Below, in pieces: positions 32,476-40,366 of a stretch of 40,366 bases of DNA. The number at the start of each line of letters is the position of its first letter. Position 1 is the stretch's first letter. The stretch spans positions 1-40,366 of the forward strand of contig DYML01000007.1 of assembly GCA_020721605.1 (NCBI GenBank), written 5' to 3'. Source of the stretch: Anaerolinea thermophila. Lineage in GTDB: Bacteria > Chloroflexota > Anaerolineae > Anaerolineales > Villigracilaceae. A program made the position numbers and the translations under genes. The notes under the pieces are model-generated. The model was not told the origin of the DNA. It searched no databases and saw only the letters and a program-made list of their open reading frames with translations.

Positions 32476-34090
32476 CTACTTTGGCTGCCTGGCGGATGGT
32501 TTGCAGCCACAAGCGCCCCAGATTATTCATCTCACGCAATTGAGCGGCTTGCCTGCCTGCCTGCCCCAAACTGCGGCGCAGTTCTTCATCCATCATCAAC
32601 TGTCTCAAATTAAAATGCCATTCGTCCAAAGATTCGGAGATAATTCCGCCCGCCTGCCAGCGGCGAAAGGAAGGAATTGCAGATGCCACCCAGGGGATTC
32701 CTTTTGCACACGCCTCAACCAAAATTGTATCTGGCAGAGAAGTGTTATATGGAGTATTGCGCAAAGGAACCAACAAAACATCTATCTGGCTTAATAGGTA
32801 GGGAAATTCTTCATGCGCCACAAACGGCAAATACATTCGCCTATTTTCGGATAAATTTTCAAACAAACGATACGCCTGAGGCTCGCCCACAATAACAACA
32901 CGGGTATTGGAAAATTCACGCACAATACGCACCATAAAACGGCGGATTAAGAGCAGGTCTTCCAACTGTCCACTTGCGCCCACCCAGCCAATATTAATAG
33001 TGGAGCGTTGATTGGAACTTTTATTCCAAAGTTTATTATGTTGAGACCACCCATCAGGAATTACGCAAACGGTTTGCGCCAGATTCTGCAAAGATTCCGC
33101 CATCGTTTCAGACGGAGCAGAAATCATGGCAGACATGGAAATTGCGGCGGCATAGGCGTTACTTCTTGCCTGATTGCCCAAGCCCTTGGTGTTGTAGTCG
33201 TGATGAGAAACAGGCTGTTTTTCAAAATCAGTGTCCAAGTCCGTAATCAGTGGAATGCCGTCAGATGCTAAAGCAGACAGGCTTTCAACAAGCGCCGGGT
33301 TTGTGTGCGGGTTGCTGGTGATAACCACATCCGGCTTGGCATCGCGCCCGGAAAGGTAGTCTTTCTTTTCTGTAACCCGACAGCCATAAAATTCCAGGGT
33401 GGATTTTAATAGCGCCATCCGTTTGGACTTATTTTCCAAATCGGGCAAGAGCAACAAGATATTGCCATTAAATTCAATGTTGGGCAATTCGGCAGTCTGC
33501 TGCCGCGCGAATGCGCCGCCTTCTTTTGCGGTCAGTTGATAATTAACATTAAGTTGCAGCGCGCGCAGAGAGTGCGCCATGTCAAAGCGCCCATCGGCGC
33601 GCGCCTGACGGACGTTCAACTCAATCAGGGCGGGCAGAAGCTCGTCAATTTCATCCAAATGAGCGGCGACCATTTCTGACGGGCTGTCGCTGTTGATAAT
33701 TTTTTCCAGCAAAAACGCCGCCCGCACAACATCCTCTTCACGAATGCGTTGTGTATCGCCGGTTAAACGCTGAAGCAAACGCGAGACAGCCGAAAGATCG
33801 GTTGGAATGGGTTCTACAACGCCATCCTTGTCGCACACTTCCTCCGCCAGCCGAATTTGATGTGAAATAATTACATTCTGCGGGTCTAATTGCTGGGCGT
33901 GTAAATAAATACTTTTGGCTGTTTTTCCATCTCCGCTTGCCAGATAAAAATTACCGAGGACATGAAGGGTTTCCAGGTCGTCGGGGTAGTCTGCCAAAAT
34001 TTTCGCAAAAATATCCAGCGCATCGGCAAGGCGGTTTTCATTCAAATAGGTTCTGCCTAAAATTTTTCTGGCGTTTAATTCTGGCTGCAT
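32438..34090 (-). CDS. TPR-glycosyltransferase fusion
   Basis: Start taken at ATG 34090 (MQPELNARKILGRTYL), with GGTG upstream; the track adds a TTG start four residues earlier. Residues ~1-70 are TPRs (LADALDIFAKILADYPDDLETLHVLGNFYLASGDGKTAKSIYLHA). The C-terminal half is a GT-B glycosyltransferase: INIGWVGASGQLEDLLLI, TRVVIVGEP, FPYLLSQIDVLLVPLRNTPYNTSLPDTILVEACAKGIPWVAS. TPR-glycosyltransferases often glycosylate proteins (for example OGT-like or flagellin enzymes), but this one's target is unknown. It leads a three-gene minus-strand unit and diverges from flagellar genes across 34103-34278. Confidence 0.82.
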   Translation of the reverse strand: MQPELNARKILGRTYLNENRLADALDIFAKILADYPDDLETLHVLGNFYLASGDGKTAKSIYLHAQQLDPQNVIISHQIRLAEEVCDKDGVVEPIPTDLSAVSRLLQRLTGDTQRIREEDVVRAAFLLEKIINSDSPSEMVAAHLDEIDELLPALIELNVRQARADGRFDMAHSLRALQLNVNYQLTAKEGGAFARQQTAELPNIEFNGNILLLLPDLENKSKRMALLKSTLEFYGCRVTEKKDYLSGRDAKPDVVITSNPHTNPALVESLSALASDGIPLITDLDTDFEKQPVSHHDYNTKGLGNQARSNAYAAAISMSAMISAPSETMAESLQNLAQTVCVIPDGWSQHNKLWNKSSNQRSTINIGWVGASGQLEDLLLIRRFMVRIVREFSNTRVVIVGEPQAYRLFENLSENRRMYLPFVAHEEFPYLLSQIDVLLVPLRNTPYNTSLPDTILVEACAKGIPWVASAIPSFRRWQAGGIISESLDEWHFNLRQLMMDEELRRSLGQAGRQAAQLREMNNLGRLWLQTIRQAAKVDEAALSYSVLES

Positions 34091-34278
34091 GATCTTCACC
34101 AATTGAGAGTCATCTTTTTTTGATTTCGGATTCAGTATAGTGTATTAATAAAGCAGCGCGTATAAAGCCTTTCTGAATATTGCGTAAAGATGAAGTAAAA
34201 CAATTTATGAACAAATCACATAAATTTTATGCGCCATTTACTCACAGTTTCAGGCATACGCTATAAAATAAAATCACC

Positions 34279-34947
34279 ATGACCTCTATCATCAGCCCAA
34301 TTCCCACGACATATTCACCTTCAGCAGCCAGCGCCCAGCCCGCAGGCAATGAATCATCCACAGCGGAGATGATTTCCTCTTTCAAAGAGATCATCTCCAG
34401 CATGATGTTAAGCGGCGGCGGGCTGGATTCGAGCCAACAAAGCAATTCCAGCATCACCGATTTAATGGCGCCGCTGATGATGATGATGCTGCTGGAAAAA
34501 TTGGTGGAAGGGCAAATGATTCAGGAGCCGACCACCGCCACCGCAACAGCAGAAAATTTAACGCAGACGCAAGGCGATTCCCAACCCATCCCCTCTGGGC
34601 GTCCTGTGGGCGGCGTATTAACCCAGGAATATCACACGGGTCACAACGGGTTGGACTTTGGCGTTCCCGTTGGCACACCCGTAGCAGCAACGATGGATGG
34701 CAAGGTGATCTACGCGGGCTGGAATAACCAAGGATATGGAAATTTAGTAATTGTGGAAAACGGCGGCTATAAAACCTACTATGCCCATCTTTCAAGCATC
34801 CCGATTGCAGTGGGCGATAGTGTGACCGCCGGAGCCACCATTGGGTTATCAGGAAACACAGGCAACTCGACGGGTCCGCATTTGCATTACGAAATACGCA
34901 AAGATAATTTTGCCATTGACCCAACCGCAGCCACACTAAACGCATAA
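34279..34947 (+). CDS. M23-family peptidoglycan hydrolase, no signal peptide, in flagellar context
   Basis: The last ~125 residues form an M23 (LytM) metallopeptidase: EYHTGHNGLDFGVPVGTPV holds the first zinc His and Asp, and PHLHYEI the HxH pair, with YYAHLSS between. Such enzymes cut peptidoglycan cross-links. The N-terminus has no signal peptide; it is Ser-rich, then Met-rich (LMAPLMMMMLLEKLVEG), much as FlgJ has an N-terminal rod-scaffold part rather than a Sec signal. Because a PilZ protein and flagellar genes follow, it may be exported through the flagellar apparatus and open the wall for the rod. That is inference; the peptidase domain is clear. Confidence 0.82.
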   Translation: MTSIISPIPTTYSPSAASAQPAGNESSTAEMISSFKEIISSMMLSGGGLDSSQQSNSSITDLMAPLMMMMLLEKLVEGQMIQEPTTATATAENLTQTQGDSQPIPSGRPVGGVLTQEYHTGHNGLDFGVPVGTPVAATMDGKVIYAGWNNQGYGNLVIVENGGYKTYYAHLSSIPIAVGDSVTAGATIGLSGNTGNSTGPHLHYEIRKDNFAIDPTAATLNA

Positions 34948-34970
34948 AAATCAATGCAGAGAGAATTCCA

Positions 34971-35774
34971 TTGACACCAAAGGTAGATTTACTTCAAATA
35001 TTTAAACAAATTGCCAGAAACAAATCTGAGATTAAACTGTTAAACATCTACAAGGGATTGCCCATCTCTTACGATACCCGCATAGACTCGGTCATTGGCA
35101 ATGAAATTCACATGCGCAGCAACAAGCCCCAGCTGGCATGTCTTTATTATCAGGGTGTATCGTATTTTCAGGGGGAAGAACTGCCCTTTGTGATTCGATC
35201 CCAGGTGCTTAGTTTGAACCTGGCAAAAGAATCTGCCGTCTTTTCAAATTTTGAAATGGTAAAAAACAACATTGGAAATAGAGCGCAAATTCGAGTGGAA
35301 CCGAGCGAACCGCTGGTTGTTTCCATTCAATTTAACGGCGCTGCTACTGAAAGCCTTGCGCCCATTGCCGATATTTCAGCAGGCGGCGCCAGCATCTATT
35401 TTGATACTTACATGTTTCCCTCGCGACTAGCCCAGCCAGGAAACGGCTTCTCCATGTCCATTTCACTGCCCGATTCAACTTCCAGCAAAGTTAAAAAAGT
35501 TTCGCAAAAATCTGGCGGCGAAAGCAGAAAAATAAATTTATCTTCACGCGCCGCGCTGCCTGAAAAACAGGACGGAAAAATTGTCATTACAACCCGTGGG
35601 AAGGTGATTGAAGTCATCCCTGAATTTTACTTAAAGCGCTACCGTGTCAGCGTGGAATTATTCTTCAAAGACCTAAGCCGCATGGTCATTTTGCAATACA
35701 TCTCACAACGTCAGGCAGAAATTATTCAAGACTTGCGCATATTGTCCGATGAGTTATATAGCTTAAAAAAATAA
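34971..35774 (+). CDS. PilZ-domain protein, YcgR/flagellar-brake-like
   Basis: Start TTG 34971 follows a GAGAG site. The 267-residue protein has an N-terminal beta-rich half of YcgR-N type and a PilZ domain whose c-di-GMP motifs are visible: RAQIR (RxxxR) and, ~40 residues on, DISAGGASIYFD (DxSxxG). A charged insert (SSKVKKVSQKSGGESRKIN) interrupts the PilZ sheet before KRYRVSVELFFKDLSRM. YcgR proteins bind c-di-GMP and act on the flagellar motor or export. Its place between the M23 peptidase and the FliK-like gene supports a flagellar role. The TTG start is moderately certain. Confidence 0.78.
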   Translation: MTPKVDLLQIFKQIARNKSEIKLLNIYKGLPISYDTRIDSVIGNEIHMRSNKPQLACLYYQGVSYFQGEELPFVIRSQVLSLNLAKESAVFSNFEMVKNNIGNRAQIRVEPSEPLVVSIQFNGAATESLAPIADISAGGASIYFDTYMFPSRLAQPGNGFSMSISLPDSTSSKVKKVSQKSGGESRKINLSSRAALPEKQDGKIVITTRGKVIEVIPEFYLKRYRVSVELFFKDLSRMVILQYISQRQAEIIQDLRILSDELYSLKK

Positions 35775-35777
35775 TTA

Positions 35778-37121
35778 ATGAGTTTCCCCGCGCCTCTTCG
35801 CGTTTCCAACATCAGCCCTGCCAATGTTCAAGGGGTTGAACTTCGCGCGTTTCAACGGGTGACCGCCCAAATTTTATCGGTGACAGGCACTACCGCAGTC
35901 CTCTCAATTGAGGGGCATTCCATTGTGGCGCAACTCACATCGCCCGATCAGGCAGCCGCACTGCTCACCCAACACAGCGCCCAATTTGTTGTAACTCAAA
36001 TGGGTGAAGAGACGATGACTCTAAAATTTATAAAAAATGAGCCTGCACCCGCACCTTTAACAACAAACGGCTTAAACCAACCCGACTTGGCGGCGCGCCT
36101 GCTGACGCAAAACAACATGCCGCTGACCACCCAGCATTTAATCATAGCGCGTTCAATGCTCAAACAGCATTTACCCGTTACAGCCCGCCTGCTAAATGAA
36201 CTGTATGATACGCTTTCAGAATACGGAACCTGGGGCGAGGAAGAAGCAGACCTGGCAGCAGCCGTGAAAGCCGATGGCGTACCCGTGACCGCTCAAAGCC
36301 TAAAACTGGCGGCACGGCAGGCGGCTGCAACGGGCGCAGGGGTATCTCAATTAATGGCAACACTTTCTCATTTAAGCAAACAAAATTTACCCGCCGAACT
36401 TTTAAAGCAGATTAATCAAAATTTGCAGATTTTAGACGCAACGATTTTAAAAGGAGAAGGGAATGCGGCACAGTTGGCGCAGGAACTAAAAGCCGCTGTG
36501 GATTTAATGGGCAGGTCATTGGAAAATATTTTACTGGCGCAGTCTCAAAACCCCGATCTGCCGCTTCCAGAAAAAAGCCTGCTGTCTTTGGCAAAATTAC
36601 AACAAATGCTGAAACAATTTGGGCAACAAGAAGGCGCGCAGGCAGTCAATCATTTTTTGGCAGACAGCCTGCAAAACCAATTTCTAAATATCAAACCCAA
36701 CCCGGCGCCAGGGCGGGGCGCATGGTCTAACGCTGAATTTATGATTCAGCGTGCGACCCAAAAAGCAGGTGAAAATTTTTCATCTATGCGGTTGCGAATT
36801 GCGCGCGAATCAAAAGCCGAAGCCGACCGAATTAATCCCGCCTATACCCGCCTGATCATTCAAGTGGATTTAGAATCGGGCGAAATGGTGGAAGTTGATC
36901 TTTCACTGGCTGGAAAACAAATCAAAACTTCGGTGATTGCGCCAGATACAGCATGGCGCGACTGTGCCGAACGCGAAGCGCCTTCTTTAATGGCTGCTTT
37001 GGAAATGCTGGGCTTTGCGCCAAAAGATATGCAAGTTGATGTGGGCAAGCCCCAGCCGTTTGACGGGGTTACAAAGAAAGCTGGCAGTGCGCCGCTGATG
37101 ACTGTCAATATTGAGGTATAG
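35778..37121 (+). CDS. FliK-like protein (YlqG-type), flagellar
   Basis: The 447-residue protein is Gln/Ala-rich and mostly helical in the middle. The C-terminal ~100 residues (YTRLIIQVDLESGEMVEVDLSLAGKQIKTSVIAPDTAWRDCAEREAPSLMAALEMLGF) match the FliK C-terminal domain, in which LESGEMVEVDL stands where FliK has LGxVxVxL. Immediately downstream is an FlhB-C-terminal homologue. The same gene pair exists in Bacillus subtilis as ylqG-ylqH. A second, more standard FliK is at the window end. It may help set hook length or regulate export switching. Confidence 0.68.
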   Translation: MSFPAPLRVSNISPANVQGVELRAFQRVTAQILSVTGTTAVLSIEGHSIVAQLTSPDQAAALLTQHSAQFVVTQMGEETMTLKFIKNEPAPAPLTTNGLNQPDLAARLLTQNNMPLTTQHLIIARSMLKQHLPVTARLLNELYDTLSEYGTWGEEEADLAAAVKADGVPVTAQSLKLAARQAAATGAGVSQLMATLSHLSKQNLPAELLKQINQNLQILDATILKGEGNAAQLAQELKAAVDLMGRSLENILLAQSQNPDLPLPEKSLLSLAKLQQMLKQFGQQEGAQAVNHFLADSLQNQFLNIKPNPAPGRGAWSNAEFMIQRATQKAGENFSSMRLRIARESKAEADRINPAYTRLIIQVDLESGEMVEVDLSLAGKQIKTSVIAPDTAWRDCAEREAPSLMAALEMLGFAPKDMQVDVGKPQPFDGVTKKAGSAPLMTVNIEV

Positions 37122-37122
37122 G

Positions 37123-37434
37123 TTGAATTACAAACGCTTCAAAATCTCACAACAAACAGGCACAGGCACAAAGCCAGTCACCGCCACCGCTTTGCAATAT
37201 GATCCCGAACAAAGCGGTGCGCCGCGCGTCATTGCCAGTGGACAACGCAAAGTTGCAGAAAAAATCCTCGCTGAAGCCAAAAAACATAATATTGCCATTT
37301 ACGAAGACGCCGCCCTAACTGCCGCCCTCTCCAACGTGAATTTGGGGGAAGAGATTCCCGCTGAACTTTACCAGGTCGTAGCCGAAGTTCTCGCCTATGT
37401 GTATCGCGTGACAAATCAGTCCAAGGGTCTGTAA
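37123..37434 (+). CDS. FlhB C-terminal domain homologue (YlqH/FhlX type)
   Basis: I use TTG 37123, six bases after a GAGG site and just past the stop of the FliK-like gene; the track start (37111) overlaps it. The 103 residues fit the cytosolic domain of FlhB: ATALQYDPEQSGAPRVIASGQRKVAEKILAEAKKHNIAIYEDAALTAALSNVNLGEEIPAELYQVVAEVLAYVYRV. There is no membrane part and no NPTH autocleavage site, as expected for the free-standing YlqH/FhlX family, which can substitute for the cleaved FlhB C-terminus in export. It closes the plus-strand flagellar set. Confidence 0.85.
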   Translation: MNYKRFKISQQTGTGTKPVTATALQYDPEQSGAPRVIASGQRKVAEKILAEAKKHNIAIYEDAALTAALSNVNLGEEIPAELYQVVAEVLAYVYRVTNQSKGL

Positions 37435-37489
37435 ATCATTCACGTTTTGCGGCAAGCCGCCGTTCTTGCTTGAATCGGCAGAGCCATAA

Positions 37490-37530
37490 AAAAACATCCA
37501 GCGCCCAATTGAGCGCTGGATGTTTTTCTC
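37490..37530. terminator. Bidirectional Rho-independent terminator
   Basis: AAAAACATCCAGCGC and GCGCTGGATGTTTTT pair over 15 bp around an 8-base loop, with A and T runs on both flanks. It sits between two converging gene sets (ylqH-like on plus, flgE on minus), so it serves both. A smaller GCGGCAAGCCGC hairpin precedes it at 37449-37460. Confidence 0.92.
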
Positions 37531-37551
37531 CCTGCGACAAGCGCAAAAGGT

Positions 37552-38805
37552 CTAGCGTTTCAAATTAACCAATTCCTGCAAAATCTCATCCGAGGTGGTG
37601 ATAATACGGGACGAAGCCTGAAAACCACGCTGCGCAAGAATCATATTGGTGAACTCCTGCGCCATGTCTACATTGGATGCTTCAAGATAACTGGAGGCAA
37701 TCGCGCCGCGCCCGCCGGTGGCGGCAGCGCCAATTTGAGGATCGCCAGAGTTAAGACCAGCAATGAAACTGGTATCATCCGCTTTGACCAAGCCGGTGGG
37801 ATTTGTGAAACGCGCCAGGGCAACCTGCCCAACCTTCTCTGCCATTCCATTGGAATAAATCAACGAGATAACGCCGTCATTGGGCGAGATGTACACATCC
37901 GATACTGAGCCGGCAGCCAGACCATCCTGACTGGTGGCAGAGGCGCTGCTGGCAGAAGCCAACTGTGTCAGGTTGGAAAAGTCGAGAGTTAAGGCAAGCG
38001 GGTCTGCGCCAGCCGAAACAGGAATATCAATTGCGGTGCCGCTGGTTGATGCGGTCAAGTCAATTTGACCATTGGCATCAAATGTGATCGTGCCATCGCC
38101 CGTTCCCGCCACAGGCGGATCCACAGTCGTGTCCATCACCTGCCAGGTCCACACGTTGGTTGGGACAGCCGCCGTACCGCCGCGTGTAAAACGGATCGAG
38201 GCGGTTTGCAAAGCGCCCAACGAGTCGTACATGCCCACCGCAACGGTATCCGTCCCGCCGCCCTCCGTGTTTGCGCTTAAGTTGCCGCCCAGCAAAACAT
38301 TTTCGGTCGCCTTCGCCAGAGTTTTATCGGTATCAATCTGAATATCATCCACAGTCAGATCGGTGTCAATATTTCCATCTGCATCTGCCAGCCAGCCTTG
38401 CGTGCGCAAACCAGAGGCAGAATTGACCAAATTTCCTTCCGAATCAAGACTCATCGAACCTTCACGCGAATAGCGCCGAACTGCGTCTTGTCCGTAGATA
38501 AAGAAGCCATCACCCTGCACGCCCAAATCCATATTTCTGCCCGTGCTTTGCAAGGCGCCCTGGGTAAAGTTGGAAGAGATGTACCCCAAATTTACGCCAA
38601 GACCAATTTGCGTGGGATTGGTGCCGCCCAGCGCATCGGTAGGTGCGGAACCCTGACTCAAAGTTTGAGCGAATTGATCCTGAGAAAGCACACGGCTGGC
38701 TTTGAAGCCTGTGGTGTTGGCGTTTGCCAGGTTGTTGGAAACAACATCCAAATACTTCTGTTGCAGGCTTAAAGAACTAATTGCGGTATACATTGAGCGA
38801 ATCAT
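37552..38805 (-). CDS. flgE: Flagellar hook protein FlgE
   Basis: The 417-residue protein starts MIRSMYTAISSLSLQQKYLDVVSNNLANANTTGFKASR, the conserved N-terminal helix of rod/hook proteins, and ends with SYLEASNVDMAQEFTNMILAQRGFQASSRIITTSDEILQELVNLKR, the C-terminal helix. The central GVQGDGFFIY and PNDGVISLIYSNG are hook-family motifs. FlgE forms the flexible hook outside the cell and is exported by the flagellar apparatus. AAGGAG stands in front of the ATG. Upstream on the same strand are the TIGR02530-type protein, flgD and fliK, the usual cluster order. Confidence 0.93.
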   Translation of the reverse strand: MIRSMYTAISSLSLQQKYLDVVSNNLANANTTGFKASRVLSQDQFAQTLSQGSAPTDALGGTNPTQIGLGVNLGYISSNFTQGALQSTGRNMDLGVQGDGFFIYGQDAVRRYSREGSMSLDSEGNLVNSASGLRTQGWLADADGNIDTDLTVDDIQIDTDKTLAKATENVLLGGNLSANTEGGGTDTVAVGMYDSLGALQTASIRFTRGGTAAVPTNVWTWQVMDTTVDPPVAGTGDGTITFDANGQIDLTASTSGTAIDIPVSAGADPLALTLDFSNLTQLASASSASATSQDGLAAGSVSDVYISPNDGVISLIYSNGMAEKVGQVALARFTNPTGLVKADDTSFIAGLNSGDPQIGAAATGGRGAIASSYLEASNVDMAQEFTNMILAQRGFQASSRIITTSDEILQELVNLKR

Positions 38806-38873
38806 GATATTTTCTCCTTGGTTGGTTTTCAGGCTTCCTCCAGGAGGGCCAGCCTGTGGGTTAAATAAACGGA

Positions 38874-39302
38874 TTATCCTTTTAGATCAATAGACGACTT
38901 CACGCTGTCTTCTGCGGGGTCAGCAAAAACAACACTGTCAATTTGGGTAAACACCCCTTCGCCGCGTTGATTTTTGTCCAGGGCGGTCACAACGGTTCGG
39001 CTCTGAATATTGACAATGAAAGCCAAATCATCCACCATGACCAGCGAAGATTTTCCACCGCGTTTTTCTGCCTTGTCAATGGCGCTCGAAAGGCGGTTTA
39101 CATTTTCACTGCTCATATTAATCTCACGGCTTTGCAGGCGGCTTTGCGCGTGGTTTGAAAATCGAACGCCCTGTACATTTTCAAGCGTCTCCAAAAAACT
39201 GGCTGCGCCCTGCACAGATGCAGCGGCTGTGCTGGCTGGTTTTACAGACTGTGCGCCAACACCATTTACCCGTCCGAGTTGAACGCCAAATGGCTCTGTC
39301 AT
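38874..39302 (-). CDS. TIGR02530-type flagellar operon protein
   Basis: The 142 residues contain VRFSNHAQSRLQSREINMSSENVNRLSSAIDKAEKRGGKSSLVMVDDLAFIVNIQSRTVVTAL, the core of a small family found between flgD and flgE in many bacteria. GAGGAG precedes the start. The function is unknown; the operon position suggests help with hook assembly. A hairpin (CAGGCT/AGCCTG with CCTCC/GGAGG, 38830-38856) lies between it and flgE and could influence expression of flgE. Confidence 0.88.
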   Translation of the reverse strand: MTEPFGVQLGRVNGVGAQSVKPASTAAASVQGAASFLETLENVQGVRFSNHAQSRLQSREINMSSENVNRLSSAIDKAEKRGGKSSLVMVDDLAFIVNIQSRTVVTALDKNQRGEGVFTQIDSVVFADPAEDSVKSSIDLKG

Positions 39303-39305
39303 ATT

Positions 39306-39713
39306 TCACGCTCCTCTTATTTCAAGAACATCACTCAAATCTACAGCTTCAGACCCAATCAAAACCTGGGGGCTATCGCTATCGGCAATCACGCCATCTA
39401 CAACGCCTTCCAAAACTTCGCCATCGGGGCGGCTCGCCTTGACCATTTTCCCGATCAGGCTGGCAAGATAATTGGTCTGATTGGAAACCGATACTTTGTC
39501 CATCGCCGTGTGAATATCGCGCAGTTCTTGCAGCGAATTAAGCTGCGAAAACTGACTCATCATCTCGTTACTGTCCATCGGTTCCAGTGGATTTTGATGG
39601 GTTAACTGCGCCATCAAAATCTGCATAAACTGATTCGAATCCAGCGCGGCGCTGCCGGAAGCGCCAACACGGCTGGCAGAAGGTTGCGCGCTTGAAATAC
39701 CACTAACTTCCAT
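39306..39713 (-). CDS. flgD: Flagellar hook cap / rod modification protein FlgD
   Basis: The 135-residue protein carries DSNQFMQILMAQLTHQNPLEPMDSNEMMSQFSQLNSLQELRDI, the N-terminal signature of FlgD, which caps the growing hook and is needed for FlgE polymerisation. It is short: the usual C-terminal FLG_D Tudor/Ig domains are reduced to ~50 residues (KASRPDGEVLEGVVDGVIADSDSPQVLIGSEAVDLSDVLEI), as in some Firmicutes and Chloroflexota. AAGGAG precedes the ATG, and the TIGR02530-type gene starts three bases downstream. Confidence 0.9.
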   Translation of the reverse strand: MEVSGISSAQPSASRVGASGSAALDSNQFMQILMAQLTHQNPLEPMDSNEMMSQFSQLNSLQELRDIHTAMDKVSVSNQTNYLASLIGKMVKASRPDGEVLEGVVDGVIADSDSPQVLIGSEAVDLSDVLEIRGA

Positions 39714-39779
39714 TTGCTTTCTCCTTTTGTTGCAAAAATAATCAGGGGGTCAGATTTCGCCCGCACGAGAAGTTATCCA

Positions 39780-40366
39780 TTAAATCCAATAATCAACTTC
39801 TGAAGCAGACCTGACCAACGGCTCCGGGCGACTTACTTCTGCGGCGACACTTTCAGCCTGCGATGGGTTGCGCTGAAAATTTGACCCGAAATACGCGCCT
39901 TGCTGTAAAAATCCTCCTTCCTGTTTGGGTTGATCGTGCTGGCTCACATTAAGACCTGTCAGTTCTACGCCAACGTCCTTTAGTGACTGGCGCAATTGAT
40001 TCATTTGGGTCTCAAGCAAATGTTCGGTACTTGCCTGCTCGGCAAAGAAGGTCACCTGAACGCCCTCTGCGCTTTTTACCATTCGCACCTCAATGCCGCC
40101 CAAATCTTTCGGGTTCAATTGCAGGCGCATGGATGTGCTTCCGCTTTTTATTTTCACCTTCATCTGGCGCGTCAATTGCTGAACCACATCAGCCGCCTGC
40201 GCCGCAGTCCATTTCTCCAGCGGCTTCAACCCCGTTTCATAAATTTCCCCAGCCGCAAGAGGGATGACAGGAAACTCTTGCTCGGATTCATCGGATATTT
40301 TTGGGCTAGGAGAAATTGAATCAAGGGGATGCCCCGCCGCGATAGATTCTTCAGCAGACTGCCCCA
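39780..40366 (-). CDS. fliK: Flagellar hook-length control protein FliK, 5' end outside window
   Basis: The frame is open to the window end, so the track's TTG start at 40229 is internal and the gene continues beyond 40366. What is visible is the C-terminal domain: RLQLNPKDLGGIEVRMVKSAEGVQVTFFAEQASTEHLLETQMNQLRQSLKDVGVELTGLNVS, the LxPxxLGxVxV and LxxxL(x)nG pattern of FliK. The preceding Ser/Pro/Glu-rich stretch (SPSPKISDESEQEF) suits the variable middle region. FliK measures hook length and switches FlhB. It heads the minus-strand order fliK-flgD-TIGR02530-flgE. Confidence 0.88.
   Translation of the reverse strand, partial: GQSAEESIAAGHPLDSISPSPKISDESEQEFPVIPLAAGEIYETGLKPLEKWTAAQAADVVQQLTRQMKVKIKSGSTSMRLQLNPKDLGGIEVRMVKSAEGVQVTFFAEQASTEHLLETQMNQLRQSLKDVGVELTGLNVSQHDQPKQEGGFLQQGAYFGSNFQRNPSQAESVAAEVSRPEPLVRSASEVDYWI

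Noticed and set aside
37441-37460. GCGGCAAGCCGC hairpin as a separate terminator
   Set aside because: Only a 5-bp stem with a 2-base loop and no T run; the strong terminator just downstream explains the site.
39156-39442. Plus-strand ORFs overlapping flgD and the TIGR02530-type gene
   Set aside because: They are antisense to clearly identified flagellar genes with good ribosome binding sites.

Overview
The window most resembles a chromosomal segment of a flagellated bacterium, and an Anaerolineae-like member of the Chloroflexota is my best guess. That guess rests on gene content and style only: mixed GC, frequent TTG/GTG starts, PlsC proteins with an NHxxxxE motif, an ADP-forming acyl-CoA synthetase fused to GNAT, and many STAND/TPR genes. 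There is no rRNA in the window to confirm it. I found no tRNA, rRNA, CRISPR array or intact insertion sequence.

Layout. (1) 1-1328: the 3' end of a YqeC-MocA fusion, entering from the left edge, and a second MobA-like nucleotidyltransferase, both pointing to molybdenum hydroxylase maturation. (2) 1358-4539: a small unknown protein, then lipid genes: a YegS/DagK-type lipid kinase, a PlsC acyltransferase, and on the minus strand a phosphatidylcholine-synthase-like CDP-alcohol phosphotransferase overlapping a GNAT gene. (3) 4805-20179: a nine-gene, same-strand block that is the most unusual part of the window. It encodes two membrane SPFH/band-7-like proteins, a TPR protein with an S24/LexA-like domain whose catalytic Ser is Gly, a membrane-anchored P-loop ATPase, an ATPase fused to an OmpR-type winged helix, a third related ATPase, a STAND-like NTPase, a large STAND-TPR NTPase, and a radical SAM/SPASM protein with a probable RRE/PqqD-like N-terminus. 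(4) 20196-23546: a COG0731-type radical SAM protein, a protein made of 15-residue repeats with a C-terminal membrane anchor, ribosomal protein bL25/CTC and a second PlsC. (5) 23555-30527: a remnant of a type III restriction-like gene, an ADP-forming acyl-CoA synthetase/GNAT fusion with a clear terminator, a methyltransferase, a response regulator whose receiver domain has an in-frame TAG, and a REC-GAF-PAS-histidine kinase. (6) 30542-34090: a minus-strand set of an FGE-sulfatase-fold protein and two glycosyltransferases, the upstream one with TPRs. (7) 34279-40366: flagellar genes. Plus strand: M23 peptidase, PilZ/YcgR-like protein, a FliK-like (ylqG-type) and FlhB-C-like (ylqH-type) pair. Minus strand, converging on a strong bidirectional terminator: fliK (cut by the window end), flgD, a TIGR02530-type flagellar operon protein and flgE.

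How it may work together. In the 4.8-20.2 kb block, tight spacing and stop/start overlaps suggest co-expression from at least two promoters (before 4805 and before 9085). The parts suggest a membrane-scaffolded NTPase signalling or sensing system with a DNA-binding output and a peptide-modifying radical SAM enzyme. The STAND-TPR plus radical SAM pairing recalls the FxsT/FxsB pair of FxSxx-COOH systems, but the other genes do not match any system I recognise. The glycosyltransferases beside flagellar genes could glycosylate flagellin or another surface protein; this is inference from position.
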